The notes under the pieces: model-generated | What the model saw: only the letters and a program-made list of their open reading frames with translations | Databases searched by the model: none | What the model was told of the DNA's origin: nothing | In this document: in pieces, positions 45,901 to 59,121 of the stretch | Layout of the letters: each line of letters begins with the position of its first letter | Numbering within the stretch: position 1 is the stretch's first letter | Translations under genes and position numbers: made by a program | Assembly: GCA_021234155.1 (NCBI GenBank) | Contig: JAJEKV010000143.1 | Location: forward strand, 1,418,650-1,482,649 | From: Isoetes taiwanensis | Lineage: Eukaryota > Streptophyta > Lycopodiopsida > Isoetales > Isoetaceae | Direction of reading: 5' to 3' | DNA length: 64,000 nt

Positions 45901-48896
45901 ACAATATAATGTGATAATTGGATAAGAATTAGCGTAAATGTACCTCGAAATGGCGTAATGGTTGTAGTTGATCAATGTCTTTTTTTGAGGCTTACTCTAA
46001 ACCTTTTATTATGTCTCAAGTTTGCATGTTCCTCTCATGAACAAGTGTATTCTATTCTTATTTTGTCAATAATTATGGGCCCGTCCGTTCAATATGTTCA
46101 TCATGACAGCTTGTTCAATCGCAGATTCTGGAAGTGAAGGAGCCATTACAGACAAGCAATCGCCAGACGCTAATGAAGAAACTAGCAACAAATTTATGTT
46201 GAGCAAGCAGGGACTCTTTGACAAATTTTATTGATGGTAAATCGCACAACTAGCTTTGTCCACAAGGAAAAAGCATTAGAAGATAACATTCTTATGATTT
46301 TGTGATGATTTGGATTTGCATGAACATGTAACAGTGTGTATTCCTTGCCTCTTTTGAAATTGCTTAAGAGTAAGGTAGAAGAGATGTTTGAATACCATTC
46401 TCGAAAGCAATTTTGATCCATTTTTCCTGCTTAATCACCTTATTTTCCTAAAAGTCGCATGGTAACTCTATCTACGAGTTGTTTAACTGTTGTGATTTCC
46501 TTAAGATCTTCTCGCATCTTATGCTATTGCAAAACGACCATTCTATTCATGTTAGAAAATGGAGATGCTATTTTTGTTAGTTGCGTTTGATCACCACCTC
46601 GATGAAGATCCTCATTTTAGACAACACCTGAGGTTCCACACTAATAGCACTTTTTTTAGAAAGCACTCCTCAAGCGGTGACATCAAGATTTGAACCAATA
46701 AACCAATCTCAAGCGGGTGACATCAAGATTTGAACCAATAAACCAAAATTTCCTAACTCATATACCGGGGCAATATTCTCATCTTTAGTTGATAGTGGAT
46801 GTGCATCATGTTATTTCTTAGGAGTATAGGCGAGAACTTTGTAAGCATGGTTTTGCATATCCTATTTTGGATAAATTATAATGTAGATGGATTTTGCATG
46901 TCCATTGAAATTTTGGACACTTATTTGGCGGATGGCGAATTTGGCATCGAATGGTGGACATAAACTTCATGCCCATTGCTTGAAATTTAGTGACCAAATA
47001 GCCATACAATGGTGCTAAGGTGCGATTTTGTTCTATTTCTTCCGCCACTCATTGAAATTTGTTCTTGGCACTTAGTTTGGTGCATTTTTTTGTATGTATT
47101 TGGTTGCTTTAGGGTGAACAAAAAACTTGGCATCCGCGGGCCATTGCCATAAAATTCATGTATTATCTTTGGATTTTGGCGATTGAGAAAAGTATCTATA
47201 TCGACATTTTTTGTTTCATAGGTGCGTTAATGCCGCTTTTAAATATTGACTGGTCCGATTTGAAAACTTTGCATTTTAGGTATAAAAAGGCCATCTTGGC
47301 ATTCAATTATTGGAGTTGTCCATCATTCATTTGTTAGGAAAGCGTTGAATGATCACATCATTGTATGTTACTTTTGGCAAGGCTATCCCATATGGAAATG
47401 ACAAACCGCAAAGGTTAAGAGGCATGTGATTGTATATCAAGCAAGAAAAGTGAAGTTGCGAAAAATGGTTTCGAACATGAGTAGCAATGACTTCGTGAGA
47501 TGGGAAGTAACAAAAGAAATAATGCCCGGGGCTTGACATGGCATGCCTTTGTAGTAACTTTCTCATCTTTGAAAGTATTGTAAATGCGTAATAATGTTTT
47601 ATTTGAATCTAAACTATTGTTCAACAACTTTATGATTAAAAATCTTAATCATTTTTCGTGCAATCACTCTTTTTCAGTTCTCTCTTTCATTGTTTATTAT
47701 GGACTTGACAAGGCTTGAAGGAGAATTGCTACAAAGAATACTTTCAATTTGGACACAAAGTTGACTATGGTGCCCATAAAATTGAGATATAGATGCCACA
47801 AAGAGACAATTTTGTTTCACAAATATCACAAAAAATAAACAAATTTGTCATAATTATTTAACTAAAGGTCACAATTATGTTATAAAAAATAAAATAAAGA
47901 TTGTTATAATTGCATAATAAAGCATCTTACAAGAGAGTCACAGATATGATGCAAATGATGTTAACATAAGAAGGATAAAGATGTCAAAATAGTGCCACAA
48001 TGTAGTCGCATAGTCGGTAGGACCGATATGATACAAAAAGGAACGAATTATTAAATAACTTTGATATAAGCTTGATACAAACATGTCATATAAGTGACAT
48101 AACTGATGTCATTGTGTCATTTTTTATGCTATGTAGTTGTGACGCAATATTTGACGCAAAAGTTGACGCCCATGCGACATCAAAGTATGATACTTTTAGA
48201 GTCAATTTTGTGACATTTCGGGAATTTGAGAACATGCATAGCGCCACTTTGCTTGACACTATCGCCATTTAAAAAACCCATATTCTCGTTGTAGTGTCCT
48301 GGGTTCTTCTCATCCGGTTCATTTGTGTCTCAACTCATTAGCTTATGTCCGGCTTGGATGAGGTTGCTTCTCGCTTTTTTTTTAGTTCTAAATCGTTGTT
48401 TATCCAGAACACAAAGTTCATTCAAGCAGGAATAGACCACATTCAAGGAAGGTCGATGTCATGGAGCATATGTAGCTCTTCTTTTTTCGACGGATCAAAA
48501 GCTTCTTTCTTTAAAATGTGCGGTGTTTTGCCTTTGTGTTTTTTGTATATGCTTTTTTTGTCTTATTTGTGTCTTTTTTCCATTGACTTGTTAACACATT
48601 GATATTCAAGTGTAAATGAATATAAAAGGAGTCGAAAGGAAAAAATGGAAGTATCAAGGGGATTGGATATAGTAAGGACCCTATGCCCAGAAAATATAGG
48701 CGAAGCTGCAATTGGGCAAAACACAAAGGACGAAAATATGTAAGAAGTTGAATTGCTTTGAATAACACATAATAAAGAATAATGTGTAATTAAGATTAAG
48801 AAGTCTAAAAGATTTGAAAGTTGGTATTTCTTGGCTCGTAGAGATGGAACTCTTATTAACCGTGATTGTTAGCTAAGGAATTGAGTTTTTATTAGG

Positions 48897-49270
48897 ACAA
48901 CCAACACATAACTACCATTAACATTAATTAAATTAAACCATTGCATCTAACATTTTTAAATTACAATCCCCCTGAAACCCCCTTTGGTTTGGGTGCATAT
49001 TCATACATAGCGATCCTCGTTTATGGGGTATGCCTGTACAAATTTTTGTACACGGTATATTGAGGTTTATAAAATACTATAAGATTTGACAGAATGTACT
49101 TAATGGTGTTAATTTTGTACATGTATTGTAAGTTCTTAGGGGCTCTCGCCCCCACGAACCCCCGGTGAATATGCACCCAAACCAAAGGGGTTTCGGGGGA
49201 TTGTAATTTAAAAATGTTAGATGCAATGGTTTAATTTAATTAATGTTAATGGTAGTTATGTGTTGGTTGT
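48897..49270. mobile_element. Foldback element, unit 2 copy
   Basis: Same element as 35557-35937. The left arm is unchanged, but the right arm has lost several bases between about 49148 and 49200 (for example TTTCAGGGG in unit 1 is TTTCGGGG here), so the arms no longer match perfectly. Confidence 0.8.
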
Positions 49271-50501
49271 TGTATTAAAAAAAATTTTGGGCCCTTCGGG
49301 CCCTTAAGAAAACAAAGAGATGGAACATATCTTATGTAGAAAAATATTGGTGACATTAAACATAAGAAAAGTTCAACGGAACAAACATAAGAAAAGTGCA
49401 ATTGAACAAACACCTAATGAATAGCAACTTTAGAATATGGGGCTTCTTGCAAAACCATAGTGCCTATATCTTGTCAAAACTATACCAGCTGTATGTTTGA
49501 CAAATAAGGATGAGATACCATAGGAATTGATATTGCAACCACCATAGATTGCAACCACGGTAGATGTGAAGCTTCAAATTTGATGTTTAAAGAACAAATA
49601 GGGACTTGAACCCAATGCATCCTTGCAAAATAGTAGTGCTTAAATCTTGCCAAACCATACTAGAGGTACCACACAAATTGATATTGCAACCACCATATAT
49701 GGTGAAGCTTTAAATACGAAACAATGTTTGTGTTTAAAGAACAACAAAAATTACCCTCAACATAAAAAGCAATTTGGCAAAAAATGTGTTATGTAGAATG
49801 TCTTGTAAGTTCTAATGTGCGTAAAGTGCATAACCATTGAAGTGTATGGCACCAAAACTCAAATTATAAGCATAGAGCATGAATATAAATGCTAAATGTA
49901 ATGATGACACCTGCACTTTTTTTCTAGCAATCGCAAAAATGCTTTTGCATTTCATCTTGAAAATCATAAACCTGATGATGAAGTGCACATGATGATGAAG
50001 TGCACCGCATTTTTCTAGCATTGCAAAATGCTTTTGCATTTCATCTTGGTAAAATACAGCCTCTCTTTGCACTTAATGATCATCCAAGGGCATGCACTAT
50101 CAGGATTGCACATGAACTGATATTGTTGCGACTTACATGAATTGATATTGTTGCGACTTTCATCGACAAGAATAATGCCTTTGCCCAACATATCCGCTTT
50201 TTAAAATGCCATATCCCTCCCCAAGCAAGCAAAAGCGCCTTTGCATTTTTTTAATGATTCAAGATTAGGACAAAGAACTCACCTCTTCGCCTCAAAGCTC
50301 CAAAATAGAGTGAGCAAAAGTAAGCCACAAAATAACCATTTGTATTATGTATTAAATTTCCATGAAATAACCAAGGCCATACCGTGATCACAGAAACAAG
50401 ATTAGATGCTTGCACTAGCAACCCATATTTCAAAGATATGGGCATTTTACTTCTTGGCTTCCTTTCCCGCCCCACGCACACCCGAAGTTCAAGAAACACA
50501 A

Positions 50502-50858
50502 TCAAAAAGGCGATGCATTGTCAGCAGGAAGTCTTTCTTCTAATCGAAGTGAAGAGCCTTGCAACATAAATCTCTTCCTCCGATGGTTAAGCTCTTTCTC
50601 AAGGATCTTTTGAAGGCCAATACAACCACAAACCTTGCCCAAGTCTTGCATATCCTCTATTGCCACATCCAATCTATCTGTATAGAAGAAGTTAACAAGA
50701 CTGAAGAAAGCAGAGAAGGTTAGCTTCTTTATATTGGCGAATCTAATCTCTTTCCCTGATTTCCATTCTTTTCCAAATTTGCTTTTGAAGAAAGGAGATC
50801 TTGCTGCCAGAAGCCATCGGTGTGCAGATAAGACTCCTTGCCGGTTTTCTATCATCAT
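50502..50858 (-). pseudogene. BTB/POZ-domain gene fragment, unit 2 copy
   Basis: A 118-codon ORF from an ATG, with the BTB core uninterrupted ([20 protein letters not shown] through [20 protein letters not shown]). Compared with unit 1 it differs near the start and in the last ~25 residues through small indels. Upstream, the minus ORF 51177-50863 matches the same 5' region as in unit 1. There is no complete gene model. Confidence 0.6.
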
Positions 50859-53109
50859 ACCCTCAAAGTATTGCCGATTCTGACTCAGAGCTTAGGAACA
50901 AATCCCTCAAAGAGCTAGACAGAGGATCAAGAGGAGGAGGCGGATCACCTGAAGTCTGGGACCCAAATAAGGGAAATAACTGTGACGAGCTACAGCCTGA
51001 ACAGTAGAACATAAGGAAACATGAAAGCATCAAACAGGGAGAAGGGGCGACAGCTTCAAAGCCAGGGCTTGGCTCGCATGGCAGCCGGAGAAATCCCGCT
51101 GCAAAAAGCCCATAATCGCTCCTTGCCCATAATCGCTCCTTGCCCATAATCGCCCAAATCGTAGGGGGAAGATGCACAAGATAACCGCCTCTTGCCTTAG
51201 TCCTCCTGGCTCCATGAAGCCCTTTCGAAACCCTAATCTCATATTCACGATGGTTTGCATGTCTTCCCCTTTTTTAATGTTTTGATTTTTTTTCATAAGG
51301 TGGGTTTTATTGTAAGCCCTAGATGTTGTCTTTTAAGAGGGCTTTTGTTGTAAGCCCTTTGATCTTCACCATTAAGGACGGCCAAAAAAAAAAAAAAAAC
51401 ACAAGTTGTATGCAAATACTTACGACTCTAGATGTACCAATTAGTACACCTTATGTAATAATGACCACTAAATCATATAAAACCATAGGAAAAAACGACA
51501 AAAAAATACAAAAGAAACCCCCATATTATGCTACATATGGGATCTAATATCGATATTGGCATGAGATTAAATCTAGACATGCTCTAAGATTGAGATGAGA
51601 CCACAAATGTACAAAGAGAGCCATGAGAAACTTGGGGCTTTTGAATATGGCATGGAGCATGGAAGCCTAAAATATATGTAACCCAGAAGGGTCTATTCGC
51701 ACCAACCCGTTAAGTTAGGTTAAGCTAGCATTTTAACCACAACACTCTTCACACCACAAGTTAAGTTATCGTAATATTAACTAGTGATGGTTAACTTTTT
51801 TTTTAACGGAAAACCTTGACCGAACCTTCCTTCACACCTAATACCGCAGTTAATACGCTGTTAACACAAATTTAACTAGACCGTTAAAATACACGACGAA
51901 ATGTTAAAAATTAAAGTGACCCCGACGAGGTCACTTTAACTCCAGTTAATTAGCGAGGTCTCCTATACACGGCGGGCAGATGGCGAGGGATCGAGGAGGG
52001 CTTGGGCGCGATCGAGGTCATGGGCGTGAAGGGCGTGATGGAGGGAATCGGGTTAGGGATGAACAGATAATTTTTTTTTTCGAGTAAATTTTGAATCAAC
52101 CTTGCTTATCGGCTTGTACACGAAAGTGCTCAAAACTCATGGGACTTGGAGTTAGTTAAGACAGTGCAATCCCTGATAGTGCATAGCGGGTTAGATTGTG
52201 TTGCTTTTGGTAACGATTTTATCCGTTTGCACCAAGCAACAAATCCAGGGAATAGAGGAGGATGAAGAAATAGACGGGCTTCTTAACCGTGTTCTTTTCC
52301 TTAGTTATTGTCTAACCAATACCCGTGGTCGGATTGGTTTGAGTAGTCATTATCCGATAACTAATATTTTAGAAATAAATAATGGTGCATGTATCCCGCA
52401 TTATGAATCGCATCTTTGTGGAAATGAGTTGCAATTGCTATTAGTTGCTAAAAGAACCATTTGCATTTGCGGAACTTGTGAGCATTATCTGGTGGAAGCT
52501 TTAGCATCTTTATAGACTTTGGAAAAGAATAAACAGAATATAATGGTCGGAGGGCATGTAAACAAGATAAAATGCAATGTAGTAATGCGTTGGAATGCTT
52601 ACTTTCGCAATTTACGAAGTTTCCCGGAATACACACTTTGGGTGATCCATATTGAAGTATTTGTTGGTGGCTTTAGCATCCTTTTATTAAATCCGGAGAT
52701 TAGCATGCTTTGGATATACTCGATATGGCATGGCCAAATGACAAGTTATATTCAATTCCAACAGAATGTGATTGGGTGGAAAAGGAGCTTGAGCAGGGGT
52801 AGACCATCTGAATTTTGAACCTTTTTTTCCGTTTCAATGTAATCGTCTGCCATATATTCTGCTTCATACCCTGTTGCATGCTCACATCTCTGTCATATTT
52901 GGTGCATCAAGGAGCACCATAATTCCAGCGTCTCGATTAGAAATTTGGATCACCCTTCTTGGGAGGCATGTGTAGACCAAACCAAAGTATCTTTTGAGTT
53001 GTTGTGTAGAGACCTCCGCTTTGCCGACTCCAGAGTAGTATTTTCTCCGGCGGGTTTGTTCTTGTTAATTGTCCCGATTACTTGGGGACATGACATGTTT
53101 TTTGGTCTC

Positions 53110-53370
53110 TTAGAACATGGCGGTATGTTCATGAGCGTGTTATTGACAACCCGCTTACAATATGACATTGTTGTAGGTAATAGTATTGCTGATATGTATG
53201 CTAAATGCGGAGTTTGATGAACTTCACATGAATTTGCATACAACATCATGTCTAAATTGGAGCACAATGGTTGCTTATATGCCCGTAATGGCAATGGCCA
53301 CCTTGCACTAGAATATTTTGAAGGGATGCAAAAAGGGCTCCAAATACATGAAAAACAAAAATACAATTAG
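53110..53370 (+). pseudogene. PPR-protein fragment, unit 2 copy
   Basis: Same fragment as 39785-40048. The frame is broken by small deletions at CATGGCGGTATG and at TGCGGAGTTTGATG, where unit 1 has extra bases that keep it open. Confidence 0.7.
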
Positions 53371-55844
53371 AAGATATGTGAGAAACAGTACATGAGATGC
53401 GGAAGAAGGTTCCAAGTGAGAGGGAGGAATTCCCCAAAAAAAAAAAAAAAGAAGACGAGGAGTTTCTTCTTAAAATAAAGATGACTACCTTGGTGGCTCT
53501 GCAAGCAGAGTAAATCCCATTTTTACAATTCTACAGCCAGACGGGGGTTTCCGAACTAGCATTTAGTAGTCCACTTGCCGCCCTTTGCTCTTGTTTGTAA
53601 ATTGCGCTTATGAGAAGCCGCCTCTATTTAATCTAGGTCTCCTCGTTTTGGGCATGCTGGGGTCCTCATTCCATGTTCCTACATTTAAAGACCTCTGCCT
53701 GGTACTATTTCTCTTGCTTATCTACATGCAAATTTATTCAAATCTCATGCATTTATATCTCTAAATATATTTTAGCTTAAAATCTGAGTTTTGAATTTGT
53801 TTTTGCACTCGCCATGCATACCCTAGACTTTCCGGGTTTAGCATATCTTTGTTTGTTTGGACTTGGTAAGTTTGATATGGACATTTTGCACATGGGTTTA
53901 CTTGTATATGCACAAACATTTTTTGCACATTTAACATTTTTCTCGCCTCCTCAAGCCTCTCCGTGGAGAAATTGCTTTGTTCAACAGATCCCCTTACTTT
54001 TATTATCAACCTGCAAAGGTTCTACCTAAAGTGGTTGCGAGTCCTTGTGAAGGTTATCATCTCCATGGATATGTCCGCTTTCCCTTGAGGGGTAAGAGTG
54101 ATGTGTTTATATCGTATCCACATCTGCTGAAGATGTGTCATGTACAAATTTAGCTTGAAGACTTCTTCCATAACCAAATGTTGTGGTGCTTCATGTTGGT
54201 CTTTATTGTTTGTTGTCAAAATACCGCTATGAACCTTATGTGTATTTTACGTTACATTGGATCATGTGACAGCCTAGAATGGTTGGCGCAGATCAACTTA
54301 GAGTTGACCGCACCATGCCATGGATGCTAGGATTTATAATGCCAACTCCATGCCACATCTAAAAGGCAAGTTACCTTTGTGTGAAAGGTAGAGGCTAGTT
54401 CCCCAAAGCGTGTCTCTGAGGAGAGGGGTCAGATCATCTGGATTTTTATCTTGGATCATCACCTTGGGTCCAAGGCATCCAATAGCTCTCAGTTTGGATG
54501 GTTGATCAGATGTAATTGATCAGATGTAATTGATCAGGATGGTGCCAAGTGCATCGTTGGGTGGAGAGTCTTTCACCTCTTGTACAATCATCTCTCTTGT
54601 TCTTAAAAAAACTTGAAATAGGGATATAAGATCATTCTTTTCTTCATTAAGCTGAGGAAAGTCTTTGTTTTGCATTCTATACCATTGTGCTCACATGCGT
54701 TGTGGCAATCGTTTGAATAATGCCTGGCTGTGGTCCTCATCCCACTACAAGAGAATGCATGTTTTGCGTCAGAAAATGCGTCAGAAAAATCTTATGGGTT
54801 TTTCTAGTGAGCATCTGACGACTTTTCTGACGAAAAATCCTCGACGCGAAAAATCCGGCGAAAATTTCGTGAAATTTCGGCGAAAAAAATCGACGTAGAA
54901 ATTTGTCAATTTTAAAAACCGGCGAAAAATGCGACGCACAAACTGACGAATGGTCTGACGAAAATCCTGACGCAAAATATGACGCAAAATCTGACGAATA
55001 TTTCTAACGATTAATCTGACGCAAATTCTGATGAATAATGTGACGAATACTTCTGACGATTAATCTGACGAAAGTTATGACGAAAGTTCTGACGAATGTT
55101 CTGACAAATGTTTTCGTCAGAATATTCGTCAGAAAAATCGTCAGAATATCTAACATGGCATTCTTTAGTTTTAGATCAGCATTACAGGTTTCCACACTTA
55201 TTTCTATGAGTTGCATGACTTCATACATACCAAAGGAACATGGAATGCTTATATGCATGTAGATATGAAATATTTTACAATATATGTCAAACATATCGAA
55301 TAGTTAAACGAGGTAAATTGTACAATGTCGTCTTGTCTTTGGAAAGGAGAATTAATTAAGACGAAGTTGTACTACTTCAAAGCAAGACGAAGTTGTACTA
55401 CTTCAAAGCAAGGGCATGAACCTAGGGCAAAGCAAGGGATCGAACCCTTGACCAAGCTACCTTGGGGCATACCCCTTGGCACTAGACCGCAACCAATGAG
55501 GCTTCCAAAATATACCCGACTACAATCAATGAGGCTTTCATAATATACCCTGCCATGGGTTATAAAGATATAAGAGGGATATAAATATAAAATTACAATA
55601 ACCAATACAAAATATACCTCCATGGGGGGATTCCTACCTCTACCATGGGGAAAAAGGATACAAGAGCTAGACATTAAAATACAATAACTAGGCACTTCCG
55701 TGTATACGTACAAGCAAACCCCCCTCCCCCTCCCTCCATACATACCCAAGTTAGGCCATTTGCCCATGGCCCTCCACCCCCTCCAAAAGGGGTATAAAGA
55801 TACAAGGAGTAAATATAAAAATAGAATAATTCGGCGGTTTGTAG

Positions 55845-56221
55845 AATTACTGAAAATAATATTACCTAATTGTCTTGAGGTAGAATCGAACCCCAATGCC
55901 CAAGCTAGAGAAAAAATAATATTACCTAATTGGCTTGAGGTGGAAATGAACCGCAATGTCTAAGCTAGAGAGAAAATGATAATACCTAGTTGTGTCGAAG
56001 TGGAATTGAACCCCATCTTCAAGCTAAAGAGGTCAATGGAATAGGAACAAAAGGAAAATAATATTACCTAATTGTTTTGAGGTAGAATCGCACCCCAATC
56101 TCCAAGCTAGAGTAAAAATAATATTACCTAAATTGTTTTGAGGTCGCAATGTCCAAGCTAGAGAGAAAATGATATTACCTAATTGTCTTGAAGTGGAATT
56201 GAACCATTGATCCAAGTTAGA
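55845..56221. repeat. Minisatellite with box-B-like core, unit 2
   Basis: Same array as 42525-42935, lacking a roughly 33-bp segment in the third unit. It continues into unique CACTA interior at 56222, so this copy shows the original, unduplicated right flank. Confidence 0.8.
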
Positions 56222-58360
56222 GAGGTCAATGGCCTTCCAACGTTCCTAAGCCTGGATTATACAAATTTAATGTTCAAATTTAGCTTTATTCTTTATTTTG
56301 AACTCAGTTACCCTAAATAAGCCTAATGCATGACCTAAACCCTAATGCAGTTTCGACGAACTTTGCTCTTTGGAGTCGGAGCGGCTTCGTCTACATTTAA
56401 GGAGCTCGGATCTTCCCAAGAAGCTCCTATGTTACTTAGTTGCATCATATTTCCGTTGTCAAAATCACATATCTGTTGTGATTGCTCGCGATGCAAACAA
56501 AGAGCTAGCTGCGGCAAGTCATGGAGGAGCTGCAACAACCATCGACTGCTTACCCTAGTCTGCTTGGCGGTATAGTGTTAGCATTGGAATGCTTTGCCTA
56601 ATTGCGAGAGAGGAGCCTCAAGTTCTGCTAAGGAAGAATCAGAATCATCTTCGCCCAAAAATGTCAAAAATGTATTTCTGGATCTTTTTATTTATATCTT
56701 TCTATTGATTATCTTACTTTTTATATCTTTCTATTGATGAGATGTATATTTGCTGTATCCTTTAATAAGTCTCGGATGAGCCGAAGGAATGGTGACAGAT
56801 CCGCACAGTGTTAGTTGCGTAAGTGCTAGAAATTTGTCACGAAGAACGATATCAAGTGAAGCTGCCTTGGTACTTTGGCTGGAAGGAAACGGTGAGCCAT
56901 ACATTTTATGTACAAAATGAATCTATAGGCATTATTTTCGTAGGATGTTCCTCATGAACTTGTGCATTTTCCAGGACTGATTTAGATATGTATCTATTTT
57001 GCTGTACATACAAGAATGAGCAGCTTAGAAAGCCAACATTTTGAAGGTAATTTTCTGTAATATGCAAGTCTTTCCCATTAAATATCATTGCTGGGATTGG
57101 GTAATTTTGCAGGTTGTTTTCCGTCTTGTCCTGCAGATAAAGATGGCCTATACTCAAGGTATTTTAAGTCCCACATATGTGTTATTTGAACTACATGTTT
57201 ATGCTTCTTCTCTTAGTGTCTTTTTATAATGACAGTGTGCAAAAGGTCTCCATTGCCTATCTGCCCTTGGTTCACCAACGAAGTTGATAAGTAACAATGT
57301 AAATAATCTAAATGCATAAATAATCTGAATGCAGGATATCAACATCTATAATGCTCTAAGGTTCCATTGGGAAAAGTTTTGAATTCTCTATAACTGATGA
57401 GAGTGATGGGTAAGATATTACTAAGGAAGGATAGAAAAGGAGCTGTTTGAGAAGGAGCAGGCATATTTTTACCTCCAATATCTTTAGCTCCCCTGCATAG
57501 TTTTCATATGTTGAATAGGCAACATATTCGTTGTTTTGCTGGTTTCTCATATTTGCTCTTATCTTTATTATGTACTGTGTCTTAATGTTGCTTGATTTTT
57601 CTAGGTCGAAATGATGTTTATGCCATCTTTACACGAGGCAATGTTGAAGGAGCTAGATAGGACATTATGTGCTCGTGTCAACCCTCCACTGTATTGTACG
57701 TATTTCCTTCCAGCCATTGAGATCTATTCATAAGAACTTTAGATAATTAATTTGCATAGCCCAATATATTTGCAGGCTGAAGCTGCAGTGATTGCTAAAG
57801 TAAGAGCACAAAAAACTGTGAATCAGATCATGAAAAGTATTATAATTGTCATTGGGTCCAAGTTGACAGAGTTCTCAATCCTAAATGCAGAGGATGTAAT
57901 GAGAGACGTGATGAATGTAATGGAGGTGACAACCACTGAGATGATGGTGCTGCCCTAGGTTCATGTAGTTGTACTGCTTCAAACTATAAATTCTAAACCA
58001 GGTAACTACCACTTTCTATGTCCAAGTTTGTATTCTTGTCTAGTTTCTATTCTAATGGCGAGACAATTGCTTGGCTGTTTAGGACACCACTGAAGGGAAT
58101 GAAGAAAGCTATTACTTGAAAATTGCAGTTGAAGCGTCCTTTACAGACTTTGGATTTCTGTTTTTTTATGCTGATGTAGTTTGCTGTAGCCCATTGTCTC
58201 ATTATCTTTGTTGGCATTGTAAAAATTGTCAATTCTTGACATGTAAGTATTATCAGATTTAAATACAAAATTTTTTCTTCTATGTACACTCTTATCTCTT
58301 TATGAATTTGTACCCTGTTAAATACAAACATCATTATAAAACAATCCAGATGCTTTGACA
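56222..58360. other. CACTA interior, unassigned gene-like fragments
   Basis: Single-copy sequence inside the second CACTA element. Two stretches read like exon pieces: plus 56370-56558 (ESERLRLHLRSSDLPKKLL) and plus 57610-57958 (SLHEAMLKELDRTL, then AEAAVIAKVRAQKTVNQIM, possibly separated by an intron). I do not recognise either. Confidence 0.35.
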
Positions 58361-58745
58361 CAAATTTGACGAAAAATTTGACGTAAATTTTGACGAAAAA
58401 ATTGACGTGATTCTGACGCATATTATGACGAACATTTCTGACGAAAAATGTGACGAAAAGTCTGACGCTCAATATGACGAAAAATCTGACGAAAAATGTG
58501 ACGAAAAATCTGACGATTTCGTCAGAGAATATACGTCAGAATATGCGTCAGCCATATGAGTCTGGGCAATTGGCTATTCTGTGAAGGGTTTCTGACGATT
58601 TTTCTGACGCAGAACAGGCTTTCTCTTGTAGTGTCCTCTATAGGATCATGCGTCTTTGATTTTAAGTATCTGGCATGTTGTCATTTGCCATATTGCAGAC
58701 TTTTTCATTTATTCAAAAATGCTTTTTAGGTATACAAAGCTTTTT

Positions 58746-59121
58746 GGGTTCATGTTCTTCCAAGTAGACTGAAAACATGTTTTGAATAAGCTTTGATTAA
58801 GTTAACAACAATAAACAGAACTGGATTGGTTCGAATGCATTCTGGTTAAGTTAAACTTGTAACTTAACTAAAGGCATGTCTGAAGGGATTTTGGTTAACC
58901 ACTAACTTAACAAGACGATGTCTGAACAACTAGTAGTTAGGTTATAATTTTCTAACTTAACTATGTTTGGTGTGAAGAAATTTAACTTTATTCTAGTTAA
59001 GTTAAGTACTCAACACAAACTTAACTATTTTTAGTGTGAATGCAGTTGTTATAATTAAGTTTAACTAGGTAGTTAATTTTTTTTAACTTAACTTAACTAA
59101 ACGGCGGGTGCGAATGAACCC
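58746..59121. mobile_element. Possible MITE with short inverted ends
   Basis: Bounded by GGGTTCAT at 58746 and ATGAACCC ending at 59121. The interior is full of TTAAGTTA/TAACTTAA. The right end (AGGGTTCATTCGCACC on the minus strand) resembles AGGGTCTATTCAGACC at 38358 and AGGGTCTATTCGCACC near 51688. PIF/Harbinger-like ends are possible, but the target duplication is unclear. Confidence 0.35.

Larger units (their letters stand above)
42950..56221. repeat. Tandem segmental duplication, unit 2 (about 13.3 kb)
   Basis: Direct repeat of 29571-42935. Stretches of several hundred identical bases (for example 48601-49140 versus 35262-35800, and 51770-52050 versus 38440-38720) alternate with stretches full of 1-10 base indels. 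ORFs shared by the units are often frame-shifted in one or the other. Unit 2 runs into unique sequence at 56222 inside the second CACTA element. Intervals without a separate feature hold no gene I can support. Confidence 0.9.
54743..58633. mobile_element. CACTA-like element, both ends present (3.9 kb, non-autonomous)
   Basis: The left end CACTACAAGAGAATGCATG (54743) pairs with the right end, CACTACAAGAGAAAGCCTG on the minus strand from 58633. The terminal ~45 bp are inverted-repeat-like, with GCGTCAGAAAA following on both sides. TCC flanks both ends (54740-54742 and 58634-58636). Dense TCTGACGAAAA arrays lie at about 54770-55150 and 58360-58620. The interior holds a SINE-like piece, a minisatellite and short ORFs that look like gene fragments (56370-56558, 57610-57958) which I cannot name. 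No transposase is seen. Confidence 0.75.
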
